A stretch of DNA of 64,000 bases, taken from positions 3,534,001 to 3,598,000 of the forward strand of contig JAVHNS010000001.1 in NCBI GenBank assembly GCA_036872755.1, in the 5' to 3' direction. Shown piece by piece: positions 11,101-23,763 of the stretch. Both the position numbers and the translations under genes were made by a program. Under the pieces are notes generated by a model that worked only from the letters and a program-made list of their open reading frames with translations, did not search any database and had not been told where the DNA came from. This stretch comes from Orbilia blumenaviensis. Its lineage: Eukaryota > Ascomycota > Orbiliomycetes > Orbiliales > Orbiliaceae. How positions within the stretch are numbered: the stretch's first letter is position 1; every line of letters begins with the position of its first letter.

Positions 11101-13901
11101 GAAGAAAAAAAAAAAAAAAGCCAGCCAGAGCTAAGGCCAGGTCCATTCGGGTTTATTCATGCTCATCATCTTGCAGAATCGAATCATGCGACATGGTAAG
11201 TTAGCTTTTCTTGCTGGCTAGCCTGTCAATCGAGAAGGTCAACGACCGAGTGACCGATTCTCCCAGACGCTATGGTCGAATAATCGTAGAGTATGGGCGG
11301 GAAGGCAGGTCTACGACAAGGTTATTCTTATGCACAAGAGCTTCACAGGAAAGAATGAAAAAATGAATATAGAAAATAGCCATGGCCGACGAGCAAGGGC
11401 CTTTCCGAAGCTAGTACGTATCTATCTCATCAAAGTGTGTATGTATGTCCATATGTATGAATGAATGTATGTAATGACATCGACATGGACGACGACGACA
11501 ACGGATACATATCAAGCTAGCGCTGTACCGGGCTCCGTGTGTAAGGATGTAGTACCCAAAGCGAGTAAAATGCTAAGCAAAGAAGTATGTACCTATTTCG
11601 CTATACTAAGAAAGAAAGAAGTAGAATTAGAAGTATATCATGTAGGTTGTATGGAGTAAGTACTTACACACATACCAACTTACCTATGTACGAGGCGTGC
11701 TCGATGGCTGGCGGGCCTTCGTTATCTGGCGGGCGTTCCATGTTTCCTTGCTGCAACGAATACCAAATGGGAAACCATCAAATGCACCACCACCACGATC
11801 GGTTCGACCCACACCCTGGACGATCCCACCATTTCTATCCCACCCTCCCAATCCACAGCGAGCCTCCCTAAGGACGGCCTGTTCGACGAGCCCTTTTCTT
11901 CTCTTATGAAGTGTAAGAGAATTGAATCGAGAGGGAAAAAAAGCGGGTCCTCCTTGTCGAGTCCCACTTCGGTGCATTTCGAAAGTTCTTTATCGATCCT
12001 TAATAGGGAAAGAACATGTTTAAACCAGAAGGGAAGAAAATTGCAAAATTTTCTTCCGGCAAAATCACTACCAAAAAATCCAAAAATATGTGTGGTCGAA
12101 TATGGATTTGACAATTTCCGACGAAACGTGCGCAATAGATAACTGGACGTTGGATGACCAAAGAAAAGCACGAAAAAAATGAAAAATGAAAAAAGCCGCC
12201 CCCATCATATTGTCTGGCCTGCTGCTTAGCGTTCTTTTACCAAGCAGCTAAATCTGCTATCTTTTTTTACAGGCATCATCATCTATCACCAACAGGAAGG
12301 GTTTTGGGGCTCGCCACAATTCCCCCATGCCATGCCCGTGATTTAGACTTCGCCAGCGGACCGCTCAAAGTCAGGAAACCATGAACCTCAAGAACCGAAC
12401 GGTCTGAGCTATGCCTGCGGGTGTGTGATGGAAGTTTCTTTTCTGACAGGCCAGTTAATCTACGAGGCCACACCCTCACTCCCAGGCCCCATGGCCAAAA
12501 GTTAAGAGAGCCTCTCTGCCCTCGGTTGTGGGACCCAAGCAGACCCCCCACGGCACACTTGCATTTGGCTCAAGCACGTACCCCTTAGCAGATTTGGCCT
12601 TGACATATTTTTCCCTTCCACCCTTTTCTTTTTTTCCCCTTCCATTTGACCCTGCTTTACCTTCGCGACGAGAGCAAAGATCGAGCATAGTAAGGCAAAG
12701 GAAAAAATAGATATTATCCAAAAGAAGAAACATTTGGTTAAAAATGTGTCGACGGGAGCAAGAAATAGACCAGGGCCAGGTTTCTGATTTCAAAAAGAAA
12801 GGTTGAAATAAAGACAAGGAAGAAGAAAACATAGGTTGCATATTAATCCCATTCATATCAAGAAAAAGACGGATAAGCCAACTAGCCTGCCATGCGGGTA
12901 TCTCGAGAGTATATCTCGCAGATGGGGGGACCACCACCGCTGCAAAAAAGCACCTTGCCTTTCTTCTACTGGGTCGCGCCCATGCCCTTTAAGACCTGAG
13001 AGAGAGGAGGGTTTCGATTATCAGCTTTGAACTGTTTTCCTTCATAATGCCTCAAGCTTCCCGACAGTTGGGAATACCCTATCGAACGCTGATAATCTCA
13101 TCTGGTCTAATCTAGCCCTTGGATGGTTCCATATATTATCCAGACCCTCGCCCATATCTTTATTTTTACTACACCTTCACAAGACGTTCTGCAGGAAAAG
13201 TACGAGGTTGATTCCCTCTTACGCAAAAGATTCGGTATTCGGCCTAAGCAGCCTTTGGGGTTTATACGCAATTCTCGCGACATTTGTATTATCGGTTGAA
13301 CGCAGAGTTTCGAGCAAGGAAGGAATCAGCCGCCCCGAAGGACGGCTTCCCTTGGCCCCGTTAAAGTTGGATATCTCAACCCGGCGCTAGCTACTTAGCT
13401 ACAGGTTAAGTTGGTGGGTGCGGCCGGGCGATATTAAAGCTACGAAAAGGAGCCCGATTTCTTTCAACCACTTCCTTTGCCAGCAGCTCTCAAGAACATT
13501 GAATTGGATTTTCTACCTTCGAAGTTGTTCAAAAAAATTCCTTATCGAAGTTGGCCCTAGCCCACCATTATCACTTCCACCACCACCACCACTACTACTA
13601 CTACGGCAACACACAAAGTTCCAACAAAGCCTATCCCAATTTGAATGTTGGAGGCGGATAGTTGATACTAGGATTTAGTCCTTGTTCCTTTGAAACCTCA
13701 AGTTAAGAGGATTTATTTGGTTCCCTATGGCACTGTTCGAACTTCTCAAGCCGCCGTTCGAATTTTGCCCTGTTTTCTGAGACCCACTATATAACATTTT
13801 TTAACAAGAACCCCAACAGCTTCCAGGAGCATTGCAACATCCGTCCTCGGACTTCAGAGAGCATCACTTTCAGCTTTCTGGAGAAATACAACCCATTTCC
13901 C
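8140..13901. other. Long gene-poor region
   Basis: About 5.8 kb without a convincing protein gene on either strand. It contains A-runs near 8525 and 11106, a run of T near 9630, GTATGTATG-type simple sequence near 11440-11470, and CCACCACCACTACTACTAC near 13570-13605. The final 500 nt lead into the 447-aa gene and probably hold its promoter and leader. No tRNA, rRNA or transposon was recognised. Confidence 0.5.
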
Positions 13902-15245
13902 ATGCTTCAAGAGCCTACTATAATGGCTAAGAAGCCAATACCTGCAGCGCCACTATTAAAACCTATATTCCCAAAATTTGCAACAGTAGCCGGTTCCTGC
14001 TGCTTCATCAACATAAGAATAGTCAACTCGAAGCACGTAAGAGACAAGTGCAACTGTCGGTCATTTATTCAACAAGCCCGGCTAGAAGACTCTTGGTCTT
14101 CGCTGGATAGATACTTTTGCTCCTGCGGGCACCATGCGCAGTACCACCCACCGAGATCTCAGTGTGCGAACATAATTCACGGCGGTGGACACCACGACGC
14201 CTCTATGGTAGAGTGCGACATGGAAGCGCAGGAGCAGGAGGCGGCAGCTGCCAAAGAAGATGTAGAGCAAATACCTTTGCAGATTCCAAGGTCGTTAACG
14301 CCGGTCCCGCCTCAGGAGGCGGAGAATAACCGACATATATGGCATCTCTATCAGAAGACAGCGAAGCTAGAGCAGGAGATTTCGCAGAAGCCAAACCCTG
14401 AGGACGTAAGGTCCGTGGGAGACGTCGTCGGAAGCTTGGAGGAACGGATCATGGAGTTGGAAGATCGACTAGAGGATACAGAGCTCCGGCTTGAAGAGTC
14501 AGAGCGGAAAGCAACTGTCCTTCAAGGAGAGATGGATGATCTTATTAATGAGAATGAGGACTTACGGCGTGATTCTGCGTCTTCCTCTGTAGAAAGATTC
14601 TCGGATAATGAAAGGCTATCGCGGGAGGAATCGGACAGACGTCTTCACGAAGCTCTCACTGCTCTAAAGCCTGTATCCAAGGAAAACCCATGGCGGGTCC
14701 ATGTCAATCTCGTTCTAGACCCGGATCAGAAAAACCCTCCACCTATAGACTGCCACGAGCATACTCGCTGTGAAACAGTTGGCTGCTATCAATATATCAA
14801 AGTCGAGGGCTCTAGTCCCAAAAGCTTTCAGCAGGCCCTTTCCTCGTCTTTTACTTCATCTCTACTCACTAAACAATGGGTACCTTTGATTGCTTCGCAA
14901 ACCGAAGATGGCCAAATCGAACTTGAACGACCCACGGATCTCGAGAATTTCCCATCCTTATGGTCCGTTAACTTTCTCCGTCATACCTGCGCTGTCACCG
15001 TCGACGGCTTGGAAAAGCTCTACATCGCCCCTCACTCCGGCCCCCTCAACCTTGAGGAGTTAGACAGCCCACGAGAAAGCCCCGGTCTCACTGAGGCCTC
15101 CACGATTTCCAGCACCTCCAACCTCCGCCGTTCCAGTCGAAAACGAAGCATCACTGGTAATATCAAAACTGAGGCACCAGTCATCATGAAGCGTCCTCGT
15201 GTCAAATCGAAGTCCAAAAAGGCGCAACCTATTTCTTTCTCGTAA
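13902..15245 (+). CDS. Coiled-coil protein with CxC and CxCGHH motifs, probably nuclear
   Basis: Single exon, 447 aa. Residues 50-82 contain a cysteine/histidine cluster: DKCNC at 48-52, then FCSCGHHAQYH at 72-82. This kind of short CxC...CxCGHHAxYH signature appears in uncharacterised fungal proteins and may bind zinc. Residues about 165-235 are a coiled coil (VGSLEERIMELEDRLEDTEL and following). A second Cys/His group (DCHEHTRCETVGC) lies near 288-300. The C-terminus is Ser-rich then strongly basic (MKRPRVKSKSKK), a likely nuclear localisation signal. The function is unknown. DNA or chromatin association is only an inference. The gene is isolated by 6.5-kb and 7-kb flanks with no clear gene, as is often seen around regulated genes. 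An alternative start at Met8 cannot be excluded. Confidence 0.8.
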   Translation: MLQEPTIMAKKPIPAAPLLKPIFPKFATVAGSCCFINIRIVNSKHVRDKCNCRSFIQQARLEDSWSSLDRYFCSCGHHAQYHPPRSQCANIIHGGGHHDASMVECDMEAQEQEAAAAKEDVEQIPLQIPRSLTPVPPQEAENNRHIWHLYQKTAKLEQEISQKPNPEDVRSVGDVVGSLEERIMELEDRLEDTELRLEESERKATVLQGEMDDLINENEDLRRDSASSSVERFSDNERLSREESDRRLHEALTALKPVSKENPWRVHVNLVLDPDQKNPPPIDCHEHTRCETVGCYQYIKVEGSSPKSFQQALSSSFTSSLLTKQWVPLIASQTEDGQIELERPTDLENFPSLWSVNFLRHTCAVTVDGLEKLYIAPHSGPLNLEELDSPRESPGLTEASTISSTSNLRRSSRKRSITGNIKTEAPVIMKRPRVKSKSKKAQPISFS

Positions 15246-18200
15246 TCCAATATGTCGCCTCCCCTACACAAATAACGCAATTATACCCCACAATCGAACA
15301 ATTTAAAAACCTTTCACCTCCCACCCCTTCCTCCGCCTCCAACGGTCGCCTATACCTCGAGCCAAAGCCCTTTCAACCCTAAGGCTCACACGACATCGCA
15401 TTCCTGACTCGCGCATCGTCAACGGATCAACTATCTAACACCCATATTCTATTCCAATTCGTTTTCAGCCTTCCTGCGCGTTCTAACGACCTCGACGATA
15501 AGCTTACTTTTTATGACGACCGTTGATACCCCCACTTTCAAAACATCGAAATAAGTCCCTTCCACTTTCTCTGCGATATATTTATTTTCTTTTTTCTCCT
15601 TTTTTATTTTATTTATTATCTATTGCCTTTTGGAAATGATATCTCTTTAATATCTTTCAGCCTTCATCCTTCAATCTCATCTCATTACAAGCAGAATTGA
15701 AGCAGCAATTTGAGCATAGACACCATAGATGTGTACCCGGAGTTTTGTCGTTCTGTTCCTTATCTATTTACCTTCTTCCTCTTTCTGTTGCGACGAGTCT
15801 TTTGTCCAGTCAGGTTTTTAGATTTCAGACGTTGTCTCTTATTTCTTTTTTTATCTTGTTTTTTTTTTTAGCACACGAAGGAAGATTCGTTTCGTGGGGT
15901 TTAGATGATATTGCTTTTTAAAGAGGCGGTGGAGTTATACTGTTTATGGGAATGGGATTTTTGTCTATTACTTGATTTTGCTTTCACCTTCTATTATTTA
16001 GCAAATAGCCGGATCAGAGTATGCTAGCGGCCTGGCGTTCAAAGTATACTATCTCGGTCCCAAGGTATCGTTTTTCCTTTGATTCCTTCCCTACTACAGA
16101 ATAGCTTGCATAGGTGGTACGTACATAATACGAGTTAGATAAGTGGGTTCAAGGTTCTCTCAACATAGCTTTTCGGCTCCGGCAGATCCTTGAGCTTCCG
16201 ATTTAGATATTTGATAGAAAACAGAGAAATATCGTTTTAACAAAATATACTAGTATATAGCGAGGACGAAAAAAAAAAATCGCTATCTCCACCCTTAAGC
16301 CTTATCTTCCAGAAATCTCCTTACATTGTAACCACAAAAACGCCCTTAAGCCCACTTCAAATGCCAGTGCTCTACGATTGAACTCGAGGCCCCATCGTAT
16401 GGAAAAGGAAAATACCCCATATCAGCCCATTTCCTCCGCACTGTTCTTTTCGTTGGCCCTCCTTCCCAATTTCGATCCCTTACATGAGCTGTCAGTCAGC
16501 TTATCAGCCAGATGCTGCGACCCAATCACGAAGCTGTGATAGGCCCGCTTCCATTCAAAAAAATCGCGATAGCAAAGAAAGAACCACCAGAAATCGGAGT
16601 GGCACCCCAGCCGGGTACCGAAAGCCACTGATAATCGCATGGGTATTCCCCTGTTAGACTCCCTCTTTTCCTTCTTTTCCCTTGCTGCACGGGAATCACA
16701 GGTTATAGGTTCGTCATGCATGAAAGGAACAATCGTAACGTTTAGCGGAAATTTTAGGAATTTCCTCGAACGGAACTTTGCTTTGCTTGTGCGTTTTTTT
16801 TCCTCTTAGTTCTATAAAAATTTCAACAGCCTGTTTCCTGTTCGAGAGGTTTCTACGTTTTAGAACGGGATGCATCAAGGTATAAGTTGCCGAGTTAGTG
16901 CGCCCGTAAGCTCCCGTTATCAGTTGTGACGGGAAGCTGGAACATTGGTTCACCCCACGCTCTTACTTCCAACAGCCGCAAAATACCCAGTTAGCTTGAT
17001 TACTGCTCCCCCTCGCCACTAGTCTACCAGTTGTTATAAAATAACATACCAAGAAAGCCGTGACTATGGTGCGTGCGAATCATGTCCTCCACGACTTAGA
17101 AACACGCAATTCACCCGTATACTCACGAATCAAGCCATGATTCCCTTCCCAGTGCTTCCCTGCAATTGCGCATGTTATTACTCCCAGAATTAAATCTTGG
17201 GTAAAAGCGAAACCCAGTCGCATTCCCGTTTCGGGTTCATTCTGCAAAGCTGGGGATATATATACTTATATATTTTTTTTATAAAAAGCCCGGGAATCAT
17301 GGTGATGCCTAGTGGTAATCCATGCGACGCATCCTTCTTATTGCATTGTTCTTTGTCGAATTGTTCAAATTTCGCCTGCATATAAATCATGTATCTCGGA
17401 ATGCTTGTATGGTTCTTTCTGATTTTGGATTTTGATAAAGTAAGACCTACCGGCTCCGCCCTTGTTCCTTGGGCGTGAATGCCTGTCCGTAGATCCCCAG
17501 CCGGAGAGGAACAGGTCACACACACACAATGCATCCATCCGAATTAAATTTGATTGGGTTATAGATGGTGTGAATACATGGTAAATTGCGCCTCCAACTT
17601 AGCCGGCCGAGAACTTTGAAGAGAGGGCCTTGGTGGGATGCTTTCGTACGGACAAATGTGATATGATATGATATGATCTGATATGATATGATCCGGAATT
17701 CGCGGAATATGACGGCTCATTCGCTGCAAAAGAGACTCTGACCGACCACCAGCCTGCCTCATTAGACCCTTAGCTTAGGCACACCCTTCTTCCAGCTCTT
17801 ACAAGCGCAGAGTTACACAAGCACCTTAGTAAAAAAGCAAGGGACGCACTCACTCACATCCACCCACACACACACATACAAAAAAATAAGCGATTCGACT
17901 CTGTTCACTCGTTTACTTCTCCCATGGCCATGCTTTTTTTTTTTCCCTTTTGCATTTCACACCTCAAGACAAATTTTTATTTTTTGGTGGGAGGAAGAGA
18001 GTTGAGAAAGTCTCGGCCTGTTCTATTGTCCCTTTTGGCTAAAATACTAACCTGGTTCTCGATACTTGCCGTCTATATATGTGCATACATAGATGTAAGG
18101 GTAAGAGCCATTGCATTGCATGCATCGTTTCAAAAATTCTTGAAGTTTCGAATCCGTCAACATCATATGCATACCCCACACACACTCACAATAATGTTCG

Positions 18201-21200
18201 GGATCCCGTGACCAGGTCATGACTATCATAATATTGTGAACTATTACCGGAGTTTAGCTGCAAGTTTTGTTTCGGTTCTCTCTCAATGACTCGCATCAAA
18301 CTCCCTGCCGTGTCCGAGTTTATCATCGAAGCGATTTTCCTTACTGACCTACATGTAGGTTCCATTCGGGCCTTTCTTGACCTTAGAAGTTGGCGCTTGG
18401 GATCAATTGATTTTGGGGGTACAGGCCACCATGCATACTATCCTGCGCATATGCAGCAAAAGAGAGGGGAGGTTTGTTTTGAAAGCTAGCAGTTTGAGAG
18501 ATAAACCTTGAAAATTGAAACTTATCCGCGCTTCGTACGTAGTGTGACCGAGATGCCTGTGCCTGCATAGTATGTTCTGTACCGCTATTATCCCCCACTA
18601 ATACTCCTTGCATAGACTTTTTAAGATCTTATGACTTTGTCCGGGTCCTGCATGCCTTCCGACTCTCGATATGCGTCGGATATTCACAGGTATCAAGACA
18701 ACGAGACGAGCTGGGGATGATGTTTCTTAACCTTTCTTTTCTTCTTTGAGATCGGTTCCGATTTAATTCTGCATTATTAAAAGGAATATTCACGAAAACA
18801 AAAAAGAGTTACATACCGCAAATTAAACGCTCTATAGCTGAGGCAAAAACCCATATCAAACATCATCAGACGGGAAACACGAGCATTGACTGCCCTTCTC
18901 ATGAGCTCACCAGCCAGCTGCAGGCATTACACCTTCCCACGTGGGCGCCGTGGTTCGTCTTCTCGACGCCGCTCTGACTCTGCATATATTTGAGTTTTGG
19001 AGGGGGGGGGGCTTGCGTGCGGTTGCGTCGACTACACTCCCACTTGGATTAATATTGAAGAAAATAAAGGGCTCCACTATTTTTTTGACATTTTTTTTTT
19101 CGATAAATTTCGGAATCTTCAAACTTTGGTCTCGATAGGCTAATGTATTTGTTGTGGGGGTTTAAAGTAACCTTTCCCAAGCTTCAAGAGTATCCATAAT
19201 AGCACCTCGTTTCGAAGGTGAAAGTAGAGAAATTCCGGCTGGGCAAAAAAAAAAACAGTGTAACTTTTTTGTTTGTGAGGCGGAAGAAGAGGCGTATGGG
19301 ACCCACTCTTTGGTAATGGAGAGGCTGTGGGTCTCAGATCGCCTCGCAATTGATTTCTTCTTTCTTTTTCGTTTCCCTTTGAATTGCCCGTTTCGAGATA
19401 ATTGCTGTTATTATTATTTATTACTTGGAGTGGAAATTATCTGAGTCCGAGAGATGGGATGATATGAAACGTGCTAAGGAAAAGGCAGAAAAAGTAATAC
19501 TAATATTACAAGCTCAAGCTCTGTCAAGTCAAGCTGACACCAAACATCCATCGATGGGCAAGCAAGCAAGCTTGGCCTTTTCATGCAAACTACATGTACA
19601 TCAAAAGCTTCATTTCAACGACGACGATAATCCCTTGTCTTTTTTTGTTTCCCTTACTATATTCTATACCGACGGAAAACTTTTTTTTGCACACCTGTCA
19701 ATTCTTCCTATATCGGACCCGGGTGATCTCCCTTATGCACTTTCCACATGTCAGATCACACGTCCTTTCTTAACTAATTAGCTAGGCGGGTGAATTCAAA
19801 AGAATATCAAACCCCGCAAGGTGTGCCAATTCCTGAAACTCCAATCAAATACATAAACATATCACGAACACAAAAAAACATCGCCCCAACATTTTTTTTT
19901 TTTTTTTTGCCCCAGATGGAGCCCCATATATTTGAGCAAGGGATATCGTAGCAATGCAATGAAGAAAAAGTGGAGAAACTTCATGATCAATCCCTTCTCG
20001 AATTCGAAACGGCTTTTTTTCCACCTGTTGATGTTTCTATGTATGATTCTGGCAGGATCCCCGTGGGGTTTCGTCTGTTATAACTTGTGATGGTATATAT
20101 CTACAACAGAATCCCATACGACCTTATACATATAATCTTAACTGTTAATAAATATATACGATCTGAAAAGCTATATCAGCATGGAATCAGGATATTATGG
20201 AAAAATACTCAGACCGATAGGTAGCCATATCACCATACAAATGCACCTTGAAAATTTCACACCATAATGATACAAAACATAACCTACACAATCTTTCTCA
20301 AAAGAAAGCATTGGAAAACACGAACTTCAAAATACAAGGTCTCCCCTGGCCACTGTGTCTATCTTATAACGTAACCCGAGCCTGATGGTGGCTTCAAATC
20401 ACTACCAGCATATCCCGAATTCTCTTCCCGTGAGACATGAACCGGTCCCGCTATGATGGGACATGGTTAGACCCGGCAGACGGTCCTTTTCGTAAGAGAT
20501 ACAACTTGCACAGGTATGTAATTATGTATTAGTACTGGTTCATCATACCACATAGAACATATCCCGACGAGAGCGTTTTCTTACATCGATCTTAAGCGGT
20601 CTTTAGTGAACCGGGTATTTCCATGTAGGCTATGTACCTGTTCATCGAGAGGGAAGATCTGTAAGTGGAGACCCGGGTGCTCTATTTACATGGATCATCT
20701 ATGAACTTTGCTGCACCGTCGATACTTAAGTATGTAATGCATTTCGACTGCTACAGGGGTAGATATGTGCTATGTGTTATGTAGGAACCTTCACGTATAA
20801 CAAAAAACACGATGGGGGCCCAGAAAGATGCATAAATACTACATACTCCTACATACCCGTTTAAATTTGATGGGAGATGTAACCAGCTCCCACAGGGATT
20901 GTTCTTCGCCTTTTTTTGCTTTCTATTACATATCGACGTCGTTTTGTGAACTACCCTCCCCCATGTGCAGTGCATATATGCACATCTAGCCTTGTTTCTT
21001 GGGGCAAAAAAAGAATAATTTGACCTTGTAGCAGTTTTTCCCACACTTGAATTGCCTAACTCGTTTCTGATTCTTTTTTGGTAATTTTTTTGTAGAGTGG
21101 GTATTTTTGGTTGGTTGGTTGGTTTGGTTCCGTTGGAGAGAAATTCCGGCCGAGGTAATAGTGGTAGGGGAAACCGGGTAGAAGGAGGTTTTGGGGGAGT

Positions 21201-22326
21201 GTAGGCGAATGAATTGGAACGGGAAAAGGAAAATCAAAAATCCCGGGATGAGAACGCCGTATGAATTGTTGGCTAGGGCTCGGATTTATCAAAGACCTGC
21301 ATATCTTGTGTGCATGCAAGAGGCTTGAGTCTAGATGTCATGGCATGCAGGGGCCCCGTGGCGGGGATCTGTTGATAATCATTACGTTCAGATGTAGGTA
21401 CTCGATTGAGTAGGTGGTACACATAATCCTTCAAGATCCGAAAAAAGTGGAGACGTACATGTACGTGAAATTCGTGAAGCGGGTGGTGATATGAATGAGG
21501 GGTCTAGATAATTGTCGTGATCGATAATTGATAAGGCGTGGCTTTAGGAGTCCAATCTCCACGAGGCGGTTTACGCAACTACGAATGGATTGTTGATCGC
21601 TTTCCCGCATTCACGGAACTCGGATAGTAACGAACTTAGATCTCCAAAACCCTCTTTTACTTAGGCTGCTATCACACTTCTTAGACCGGTACTATACTCC
21701 ACCGCGCTACGTAACGGACTGATACGGGCAATTATCGTAATTTTTTCAATTTTATTTTGATTCCTATCTCCATTTGACTAAAAGGCTCATATGCTTGATT
21801 CTGTGCCATGAGCTGGAGAGGACTTCATTGCCGGGAGCACGAAGTGATTGCGCGATTGCGACCTTTCCGGCGTCCCTTGAGTACCACCCTGATATCACCT
21901 AAAGGATAAGCCCTCAGCTTCCTTCATTACCACCGCTTGACATTCGCCTGCCCCCACCGTTAACTAACGAAAGAGCATAACCAAAAGAAAAAAAAGAAAA
22001 GAAGAAAAGGATGGTAGTAAGAAAAACCCATAAGAGCCAAAGCAAGTTTATCATGTTGAATATGACAGAGAGAAAAGAAAAGAACACCGGATAACACCAA
22101 AAGGGGTGAAGGCAAACTTGAATCAAAGCACAAAAGCAGTAAAAGGCTGAGGGGAAGGGATATCATTTTCGGAAAGGAAGAATACGCAAAGAAACGGGAG
22201 TAAGGGAAGTTAGAACACCGGGGAATTGCGAGTGAATAAACCGAAAATCAAATGATGCTAAACATAAAAAAGAAAGGTAAGGGAATAGAAGGGAAGGAAA
22301 GTTGACAAAGAATTGAGTGAAGAGAG
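15246..22326. other. Long gene-poor region
   Basis: Seven kilobases with no convincing gene. The first 700 nt are probably the 3' untranslated region of the 447-aa gene. There is a TGATA tandem stretch at 17659-17692, a run of 17 T near 19891, a G8 run near 19001 and numerous short T-runs. The largest frames (about 118 and 114 codons) show no domain, splice or codon-bias support. Confidence 0.5.
17659..17692. repeat. TGATA microsatellite
   Basis: About six imperfect copies of the pentamer TGATA/ATGAT in 34 nt, with one copy altered to ATCTG. Confidence 0.85.
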
Positions 22327-22683
22327 TTAATGGGAGACTAGTAAACCAACGGAATGACGTGAGACGTCATATATTCTCGCGGTCACAGGCAAGACCATTG
22401 GATTCGCTGCAATCGATTCTCCTCTTTCACGGACACCCTCAATTGCCCACCGAGTGGTAAAACTATGCGCGCGCTGTACCCCAACCGAACAAAGGAAAGC
22501 AGAAAGGATAATGGCTCCATAAACTCGGGGCCCAGACGCAAGCCAGACGCAGCAGATAACAATGAAACGAAGCCCAGTAATAAAAACACTCATAAGGTCC
22601 ATACTCCTCCGAAGAGCATGATCCTCAGGTAGCTCAAAGGCCAAAGATTGCAGCTTATTCGGATATATCTTGGAGGTCAGCGG
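22327..22683 (-). other. 118-codon open frame directly in frame behind the Yippee stop
   Basis: The frame of the Yippee gene continues after its TGA (22684-22686, followed by CCG) for 118 sense codons to a stop at 22327. It encodes PLTSKIYPNKLQSLAFELPE, an in-frame ATG at about 22602 (MDLM), two hydrophobic helices (VFITGLRFIVICCVWLA and VYGAIILSAFLCSVGV) and a soluble tail ending LLVSH. It could be a stop-codon readthrough extension, a separate short membrane protein (about 91 aa from its own ATG), or chance openness in the 3' untranslated region. A 45-nt intron removing the stop (GTTAAT...AATAAG) is also in frame but is shorter than any other intron here. Confidence 0.35.
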
Positions 22684-23162
22684 TCAGCGGACATTAACCA
22701 GCAATTCCGCTTCCAGGATGTATTTCCCTTCTTTATATTTCTCGCTGCTTTCGAAGGCTTTGTCGTACTTCCAGCCTACTATCTCGTCACAGCTCCGGCA
22801 CATGATATCCCTGACAATGTGACGTCCTGTCGTCATGTTGCGTTCGACGGGCTGGCCTTCGACATTGTTGACGACGCTGGAAAAGAGGAATGCTTTGCCA
22901 TGTTGACCACGGAAGTTCTATCAAGACATTGTAGTTAGCATTGTTGTTGGTAAGCATATCTATGTTTGAAACCCTCAAGCCCCTCAAGTTGTACCAATAC
23001 TAAGAAAAACGATATAGAAAGGACCCGAGCTTTCAAAGCTCAGAAACAGAGATGGGAGCATACTCTACTTATGATATCTTCATGGTTTGCCAAATGGGCC
23101 TTGCAGGTCCGGCAGCCATATATCCGTCCAGAGTTGAGATATTCGTTGTAGATGAGACCCAT
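22684..23162 (-). CDS. Yippee family zinc-binding protein
   Basis: Two exons, 23064-23162 and 22684-22917, joined across a 146-nt intron (donor GTATGC, branch GCTAACTAC, acceptor GATAG) give 110 aa. The Yippee zinc ribbon is complete: C17-R-T-C20 and C73-R-S-C76. The family core is also present: HxxIISRNFRGQHGKAFLF, the T-G-RHIVRDIMC strand and GWKYDKAFESSEKYKEGKYI. Length and ending (LLVNVR) match a typical stand-alone Yippee protein. Family members are conserved eukaryotic zinc proteins with a Mis18/cereblon-like fold and poorly defined roles. A CACGTG lies about 80 nt upstream of the ATG. The same frame stays open past the stop. Confidence 0.93.
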
Positions 23163-23239
23163 CGTTTCGGATATGTCTCCTGCTTTCCTTTCTCCTAACC
23201 GGACCTTTTCTCTCTCTCCCTGCTGTCGCTCTCGCTCAC

Positions 23240-23245
23240 CACGTG
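23240..23245. promoter_or_regulatory. CACGTG E-box upstream of the Yippee gene
   Basis: Palindromic CACGTG followed by AT, 78 nt upstream of the Yippee start codon. It is a candidate bHLH (Cbf1-like) site, by sequence match only. Confidence 0.4.
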
Positions 23246-23741
23246 ATAGAAAATTTGTGAAGTCTGGAAAGTTTGAATCGGGAATAATGAGGCTCCGTGG
23301 AAATATCCGAATGGTGCTTTATATTTGGAAATCGGGATTGTGTATAATCCTGGTAGCGGACGTCGGTGGTTCCCGGCACGGAAGGGTTCGGTAGATATCT
23401 CCGGAAGTTCCTTTATATGAAAGCTTTTTCAGGGATTCCTTTTGGATTTTGTCGAACCGTTGGAGATCAGGAACTTGAGGGAAATTCGACTAATAAGAAG
23501 ATAAGGTTTGGCGAAAGAAAAGCCCGGAAGCTAAAAAGAGAGTAGCTTTTGGAAATGGCTGGTAGTTACTAAGTAGCTCCTCGGAGATGTGTTGGCAGGC
23601 AGGGTGTGTAGTCCTGTCTTTGTTATGCCCGGCTGTTGTTCGCTTTGAGATGGCAACAATAATATGGGGGATGGTTTTCCGATGAGGTTGAATTTCCCCA
23701 GATTTTCTTTCTCACTGTACTTTGGTACTGGGAAAACAGGC

Positions 23742-23763
23742 GGACAGGACAGGACAGGACAGG
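23742..23763. repeat. GGACA pentamer microsatellite
   Basis: Four and a half perfect copies of GGACA. Confidence 0.95.

Noticed and set aside
16350..16392. tRNA-like 5' half on the minus strand (GTTCAATCGTAGAGC D-arm-like stem)
   Set aside because: The acceptor partner, a proper anticodon stem and a T-arm are missing, so it is at best a decayed fragment and probably chance.
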